From positions 848,501 to 912,500 of the forward strand of contig JAEMWC010000232.1 in NCBI GenBank assembly GCA_016490735.1: 64,000 nt of DNA. The letters run 5' to 3'. This stretch comes from Pachyseris speciosa. Its lineage: Eukaryota; Cnidaria; Anthozoa; Scleractinia; Pachyseridae. Numbering within the stretch: the stretch's first letter is position 1; every line of letters starts with the position of its first letter. The notes below the pieces were generated by a model. The model was not told the origin of the DNA. It searched no databases and worked only from the letters and a program-made list of their open reading frames with translations. The position numbers and the translations under genes are program-made. Positions 57,131 through 64,000 of this stretch are shown here, in pieces.

Positions 57131-59518
57131 TATTAACTCAACTATATCCATGATTGCAAAACATGTTTCAAACTCCCATCACATTCTACAGTTCACACCT
57201 CATCACATTTTGCAAGAAGAAATTCGTACCCGGTAGCTTGTATTTTAATGTCAACTCATCTAAATAAGTATTGGTTTAGGAAAAAAAATAAAGAAAAATC
57301 GTGTAAGAATTGACTGAAAAACTGACTGTTCGGTTTTTAAAACTATTTTTGGGCATTCCAGTTTGAATATGACGGCCAGTAATTAAAATTTGTCAAACAT
57401 TTGTCAAACTGTCCGGTTTATTCGATCATTTTGGACATTATTCAAGTATGAATACCGAACAGTAATTAAAATTTGTCAATCATTTTAGTTTTAGTTCTAT
57501 AAACTATCCTACATGTTTTAATAATCGAAGAAAAGCTGCGGCTTTTAAAATTATTTAACTATATTTTTTTTTGAAATAGAAATAAGTGATTATTCAAACA
57601 CACTTTAAGACGGTAAAAAGACGAAAATTAAATCCTCATGCATCCGTTCGCCTAAAAATTTTACTCCTGTCCTAATTTTTTATGAAATACATTTTCTTGG
57701 ATTGAGTCCAGTTTCGAGTGCATTCAGGAACTATGGTAAATAAGACGTAAGCCCCTTGTCTGCTGTACCAAATTCTTTATAAAACAATTTTTGCTCCAAA
57801 TTGTCCAGCATGGTTGAGACAGTTTAAGAGTTTCCTGCGTTAATTTAGCCAAGAACGTCATAAATTTTAATTTTTATTTGTCATTTTATCCATTAGCGGG
57901 CTTCTGTAAGTCAAACGAAAAGCAAACATCACGTAAGTGAATTGAAAACGTTTTTGGTGACCATAGTCCTTCTTCCATTTTCTTTTCAATGTGTTTTTTT
58001 AGTACGACATTAGAGGAATTAAATAGAAAAATTCTTCTGTAACAGCGTTTCACGGCAAGTCCGTAGCCAGTATAAGGCGAAGCGAAGCGCTTGCCACAGT
58101 AAACATTTCGAATTCATTTTGTTTGTATGTGTGTTTAAAATAAAAATTATCTGGGTTCAAATCTTTGAATTAAGGCGCGCCCACAAAACCTGCAGCGTCT
58201 TCCGTCCATGATAAAGGAACCTCGAATGGTTTCGCCCTTACCTACGAGCGTAACGAAGTCGACCCAGAACCCGTTGAGATATTACCGCGGTGGGATGCAA
58301 AGGGCCAGAAATGGATCTTCCTGGCATTTACTAGTTAATTCGACTATTGTTTGTGTTTTTGGTTAAGATACTACTTCTTTCTTCCTTTTCTTTTCAAGGT
58401 GTTTTCTACTACGACACTAGAGAAAAATAGGAAATGTCTACTGTAACGCGCGCTATAGTATAATAACTGTTGATGCGAAAATATAAGCTTTTACGAGCTG
58501 TCTAATTTTCATTGTTAGGTTTAACGACTGACCGTTTAAATTCTCTGTTTTAGGGAAAATTTTGTCGAATTTCTTTATTTCACCCAACTGTTTGTTGGTA
58601 CGGTTGTGCAAGCAACCTCCTCCTTCTTGGAAAAAGTTAGCTTTTCAGTCTGGCACACGATATATATGACGGCTATACAAATCGTCTGCCTCGAATGAAC
58701 AAGTTATGTTTTAACACTGCAGTGCACATGCGAAGTTGCGGTTGTCTTTATTTCTGGTGGACGCGTGCCCCAAAGGTGCAAACTTTCGGACTTTATTGAA
58801 TTTAACACGGAATTCCTTCACTATCCATGCGCAAAGAATAAGTTTTTTTTTTTCAAATTCGGATTCTTTTTATCGGCTGAGAATTTCTTTTCCTGGGGAG
58901 TTGCCCGGTAAATTAGAAATTGACTCTGTTTCTAGGAATGACATGCAACTTAAAACAGATTTCTCTGTACTTTCTTGGTAAGCTACCTTCATAGCGCACA
59001 AGGATTCCACGTCTCTAACGTAATGCCAGGCGAAAATGAGAGGTGAAACGTATAGAACTTAGTGATAATACTCTCTCTCTAGTATAGGGAAAACATACAA
59101 AAGGCTAAGAATGGTCCCCTCTTAATAGTGTCGCAATTTTTTCTCTCACTTGTTCTTTGTAGGTAGATTTTCTCGTCGCTTCTTGCAGTCTACTAAACAT
59201 TTTTCCGTCGTAGAATCTGTGTGTTTCGTTCTGGGTACACAGGTTTAATAACACAGGTTTGATAACTGTGACTGGGTGTTTGTTTTACTGGAACTGCCTC
59301 CCTGAGGAAATAGTAACCTCTTTTTCTTTAGATTATTTTAAATTTAATCTATCGATATTTCGTAAAAAATTTTTTTTAGTGATTTAGTTTGGTCTATTTA
59401 ATTTGTGCAGCTGTAGATGTATGAAAATCGCTTACTTTTTACTGAACGCTTGAAAAATATAAAATGTTTGTGGTTTACCTTTCACTGAGTGAGGTTGTAA
59501 CCAAGCCGCTATCTCATC
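57131..59518. repeat. Upstream segment, copy C of three (partial)
   Basis: Matches 53560-55420 in the same orientation (GCATTATTCAAG, TTCGCCTAAAAATTTTA, TTAGCGGGCTTCTGTAAGT, GCTGAGAATTTCTTTTCCTG). Indels are frequent. No supported gene. Confidence 0.7.
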
Positions 59519-60680
59519 TAAAGACAGACTGCTTTGTTAACTAACACAGAACACTTTTTAATAAGTCTGCGGGTTGTTGAAATTGATATGAGCCTGTTAT
59601 TTAGTCGAAGCAGGTGAAAACAATGTTTGCAATAACAGGATGCAAATGGGATATCGCCCTGTCCACACTGCATGCCTACGTTTGGTATTCAGAAGTCATA
59701 AAGGGAGCTTAGTTTAGAACTACTCTGGATATATTACTGCGGTTTAGGAAGAAGATTACACGGAATGAGGTTTCGCTAGTGCCCTTTCTTTTGGGAATAA
59801 CACGGTGGAGGAGGAATGTTCGGAATATTCGGAGCAGACGGTATTCGTATTTTTTTTTTTGTTTGAACAACGCCATTTTCCGAATTCATGAACGGAATAT
59901 CATTCTGAAAATGGACAGAATGCAGTTTGCTCGAAATAAGAAACGTATGTTTTTTTGTACAGTTTTGGCGGGAAAATCCTGTGTGGCCCGCAAAGCACGT
60001 GACCTGCCACACCTGGGGTTAATTGCTGAGTCAGAGTGTCATTCCATCCTGTTTGAGTACGTAACTTCCTCAAGACTTGAGAAAAAACAATTCACCTAAT
60101 GGTTGCTAAAAAAGACAGACTGCTTTGTTAACTAACACGGAACACTTTTTAATAAGTCTGCGGGTTATTGAAATTGATGTGAGCCTGTTATTTAGTGAAA
60201 ACAATGTTTGCAATAGCAGGATGCAAATGGAATATCGACCTGCCCACGCTGCAAACCTACGTTTGGTATTCAGAAGTTATAAGGGGACGGCTTAGTTTAG
60301 AACTATTCTGGATATACTACTGCGGTTTGAGAAGAAGATTACACGGAATGAGGTTTCGCTAGTGCCCCTTCTTTTGGGAATAACAGGGCGGAGGAGGAAT
60401 ATTCGGAGCAGACGGTATTCGTATTTTTTTTTTTTGAAAAAACGCCAATTTCCGAATTCATGAACAGAATATCATTCTGAAAATGGACAGAATATAGTTT
60501 ACTCGAAATAAGAAAACATATGGTTTTTTGTACAGTTTTGGCTGTTTAATCCTGCGTAGCCCGCCAAGCACGTGACGTGCCACACCTGGGGTTAATTGCT
60601 GAGTCAGAATGTCATTGTTTCCTGTTTGAGTACGTGACGTCCTCAAGACTTGAGAAAAAACAATTCACCTAATGGTTGTT
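59519..60680. repeat. Tandem duplication of a ~575-bp segment
   Basis: 59523-60104 and 60106-60670 are copies. Both begin AAAGACAGACTGCTTTGTTA and contain GGAATGAGGTTTCGCTAGTG, a T run and a CACGTGACxTGCCACACC box. A partial third copy lies at 55868-55980. Confidence 0.88.
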
Positions 60681-60859
60681 AAAACTCCGTTATATCTCGT
60701 AGACTGTCGACTTAGTAAACAAGAGAACCTTATTTTCAGGTATTCTCTTATTTCTAGGCTGGAGTACCAATAATTGGAATTGCTCACTTTGGGAAAGACT
60801 GGGAAAGAGAGTGTCGCGTAAGGAATTGTGGGATTGTTTTAGGGTACGCGATGTTTTCT

Positions 60860-61400
60860 TCGTAACACGAAAATTTGATTTATCAACGGAGTTGATAATG
60901 TTAATTGACCACCGTACAGGGATTCAAAAGCTGACGTTTTGAGCATTAGCCCTTCTCAAAGATGACAAAGAAACATCCAAACCAGTCGCCCAGAGTTTTA
61001 ATCTCCCTAGCCATTCCACACAACACACTTCAATCTCCGGCCTTACCCTACATCAAGGTACCACGGAAAGCCGTAAAAATCTCGAGCAAAAATTGATCTT
61101 TCAAATCGGCACTCTTAATCCCCACGGTATCAACGAGCGCTTTTCATTCAATTAAATTTATTCCTGTTTTTCACGTTACCATGTTACCACCAATAGCGTA
61201 GCTCCATATTCTGTATATAAACCATACACAACCCACAAGTCCTCGACTCGCTCCGACGAAGGGCTAACGTTCAAACGTCAGGTTTTTGAATCCCTTAGGG
61301 ATACGGTGGTCAATTTACATTGTCAACTCCGTTGGTGAACCAAATTTTCATGTTTCACTCTCCCACCGACGCTAAGCACCACAGTTTTTAACCCCCTTTA
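60860..61400. repeat. Penelope-like tails in opposite orientation
   Basis: 60885-60965 (minus) and 61020-61400 (plus) are the same kind of tail as at 56160-56560. Together they form an inverted pair with a ~60-base centre and with the coding ends facing inward. Confidence 0.6.
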
Positions 61401-61541
61401 TTCATTTGTTTCTTCGTCGACACCTGTCCGCCTAAAAAATTCCACAATCTCTTGCGCTGCCACTTGGTTTCAGTCTTTACCAAAGTGCGCTATAACAAAT
61501 ATTCCGAACACGGAATACTCTGGAGACCTCTGGACTGCGAC

Positions 61542-61900
61542 TAACGCTGCGTTTACATGAGATGACAGTCATCCCGGGATGACTTTCTTCCTGGAGCAAT
61601 TTTTTATTTCTGTTTACATGTGTGGTTTCATCCCGAGACGAAAGAAAACAGTTTCGCCCTGGGACGAAATCCTCGCTTATAAAAGTCTTATTTTTCATCC
61701 CGAGAAGACCGTTTTCATGGAATTTTTGGTCACGTTTCACCCTGGGATTAAATTTCATCCCGTTGCTGAAGACCGGGATGAAATCATCCCGAGGCGAACA
61801 AATTTCACTCCGGGATCATGTAAACACCAAGAGGGCAAATAACCAGACACCGGGGTGAAATTCGTCCCGGGATGAGTTCTCTCATGTAAACAGGCCCTTA
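61542..61900. mobile_element. MITE with CATCCCGGGATGA-type inverted ends
   Basis: Ends GTTTACATGAGATGAC and its near-complement; the interior is filled with ATCCCGGGATGA and TTTCATCCCG motifs in both directions. No transposase frame. Confidence 0.75.
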
Positions 61901-62311
61901 GTCAGAACCTGACTTGCGCGAACCATGACAGCAGGTGCGAACCCGCCAAAGCTTGCCTAAAAGAAACTTTTTCTAAGAATTCCGAGTAAACCATGTTCTG
62001 TTTATTCTGCTATCTGGAGCAGATAATACTTCAGGTAACTCCTTAAAATTGCATGGCACATCCTTACTGCACATAATTTATGGCGTCATTAGCGCGCGTT
62101 TGTGAGCATTCAAAGCATGGCAAATTTTCGTGACATTGAACTCTGTCAGTTGAAAAATTGCTACTTTCTCTTGAACGAGCAATGCTACCTATCTTTTTTT
62201 ATCGCGTTATTTCAGCTTAGTAATCATTTGCTTTGCGCTTAGAGATTGCAAAAATGAGTTATGGCTAAAAGCGTGAGCTTGCCTATTCATACCCGAAGAC
62301 ATGAAATGTTG
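61901..62311. other. No gene seen
   Basis: Short frames only. It sits between the MITE and the right copy of the long direct repeat. Confidence 0.5.
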
Positions 62312-63842
62312 ACTTCTAAAACGTGCACCCAAGCAACGTTTTTGCTCAATTCTACTCGATCCTAGACTTGTTTGCTTTAAAAGGGAGTATTCCGTTGTTC
62401 CTTGTGCTTCATGCAATACATGTGTAATGGTCTGTTTTAATTGCTCAATGTCTCTAAGAGACGAGAAGAACCGATCGGATTAGAGTCATTTGTTGATTGC
62501 CGGCAGTTTCGGGGTTTTGGGTAACTTGAGAGGGCACTGTGACCTGTTCTTTTTAGTTCATATTTCGAAACAATAGATGACAATAAATAATCAGGGAGAA
62601 TTTGTAAAAACAAATGTACGTCAACTTTTATTTCAGGGGCATCACCTTAAAACTCGAGAAAGAAAGATTTCTTTGAGCATGGAACTCGTTTTTATTTCGT
62701 TTTAAGGTTGATTAAATAATTACAAGAGGCATAATGATAATTGACAACAAAGCAAAAAAAGTGTAAATGATGCATAAATAATGTGCCTTACTGGTTAACT
62801 GATCACTTTACAGGTTTGTTGATTACTACTAAGAACATCTTTGGGCAAGTATTACTAAACAATGTCCACAGATTGGTAATTTTCTATATTCCCATCACCT
62901 GCATAACAATGTATTTACATTTTAAGGAAAAGTTACATGTTGATCACTCCTGGGAGTAAAAGATACAGTGTATAGCCTAAGGAGGAATTAATGTAGGTTA
63001 CACCGAAGATCTTTTAATTCCACTGCATATTTCCGCTGCACATTTAGCCTCTTATTTAACACAAGTGGGTAGAATCTCAAGTGCTTTAATGAGGCAATCA
63101 ATAAAAATAAAAAAGTAAATGAATGAACCAATTTTAAAGGTGCGAACGCTCCACTTGGCATCGTGTTCGGTTCGATTTCTTTCAAAAGATAAGCAACCCG
63201 CGTAAAGCTCGTGAGCGGTGATGGACAGAAAAGTACGAAGAGGGGTTATCCACTTTGAAGCTGCGGATGAGATTGATCGATGATTTAAAATTGGCGGAAG
63301 CATAGCCTTTCCCTTGTGTGGCGTGGCATCATGCAGTGACCTTTTGGCGCACGAAACCATTAGCCATTAGCATCTTTTTCGAACATCTTCGTTTTGGATC
63401 GTACACTGATTCCACCCTGGGTTATACTCAAATAACATCGACAGGATGGTTAGCGGCCCATGGTATTCCTATCTGATATGTGTATGAACACAGCAAACTT
63501 ACTGAGCTATACAATATACTTTTTAGGGCAGTAATCCAGGATACCAACTTACATTAACTGAATGTGATATTTATCAAATTGCAAATGATAAAAAGTGCTA
63601 TTTACAAGAATAAGTTCACTTACGTTAAAAATCTCAGACTTATAAACCTCCACTTTCAGAAGATCTAAACTTCCCAAAAAATCTGAAAATGATCCTGTAT
63701 TTCTATTTGCAAACTTCTGAAAACCAAACTACTCCACATGAAAGTGCTGCTAAAACGTTTGAATGATCACAGTTTAGGATTTTTTTGTACAGCATGAGAA
63801 ACAGCACCACACTGAGGAAGTGCTGCTCAGTAGCTTTCATTA
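62312..63842. repeat. Right copy of the long direct repeat
   Basis: Partner of 1-1320. It opens ACTTCTAAAACGTGCACCCA and carries blocks missing on the left. It ends with the same diverged 105-bp repeat and microsatellite. Confidence 0.85.
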
Positions 63843-64000
63843 CTAGTACTATCACTATCACTATCACTATCACTATCACTATCACTATCACTATCACTAT
63901 CACTATCACTATCACGATCACTACTATTACTATTAGTATTGCTATTGCTATTGCTATGACTATGACTATGACTATTACTATTACTATCACTATCACTATC
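63843..64000. repeat. (ATCACT)n microsatellite, cut by the window end
   Basis: The same array as 1321-2010, at the same point of the flanking repeat. Confidence 0.97.

Overview
The window is animal nuclear DNA. Genes are split by GT-AG introns, intergenic DNA is AT-rich and full of repeats, and the protein families (secreted PAN/EGF/TLDc proteins, Penelope-like elements with a GIY-YIG nuclease, BEL/Pao and Gypsy LTR elements, NHL-like pseudogenes) fit a cnidarian, most likely a stony coral or another anthozoan. The species cannot be named from the sequence alone.

Host gene. One well supported host gene lies on the minus strand, from a start codon at 31383 to a stop at 4161. Six exons splice in frame (1305 nt, 434 residues, phase-1 junctions throughout). 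They encode a signal peptide, a PAN/Apple-like domain, a short fibrinogen-like segment, two EGF domains and a C-terminal TLDc domain. Its introns are heavily invaded: a Penelope-like inverted pair sits inside a 66-bp minisatellite in the last intron. The third intron (16.4 kb) carries a complete second gene-like unit and a BEL/Pao element.

Most notable content. Nested in that third intron, on the same strand, is a ten-exon RAG1-like gene (25976 down to 15521). It has the zinc-binding N-terminal region and RING of vertebrate RAG1, followed by a transposase core with two aspartates, a C-x2-C pair 19 residues after the second aspartate, an H-x4-H pair and a terminal glutamate. The ten exons join with every phase matched (1070 codons). 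A single in-frame TGA five codons before the presumed catalytic glutamate, and an Arg in place of the first RING cysteine, suggest a recently decayed copy. A young BEL/Pao element (262-bp LTRs that look identical, AGTG target duplication) has inserted in one of its introns, about 20 nt from the acceptor. No RAG2-like gene was found.

Right half. From about 31 to 60 kb the window is a mosaic: a Penelope-like insertion just upstream of the host gene; a segmental duplication of the host gene's first exon and upstream flank (45190-55420) broken by a Gypsy element (47151-51768, ATAAG target duplication), a MITE and another insertion; a 3.5-kb array of a 98-bp minisatellite ending in a long hairpin; decayed Penelope tails; NHL-like and LINE pseudogenes; and a third copy of the upstream flank. 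The first 1.9 kb and last 1.7 kb of the window are direct copies of each other about 62.3 kb apart, each running into the same (ATCACT)n microsatellite. This points to a large tandem duplication or an assembly duplication.
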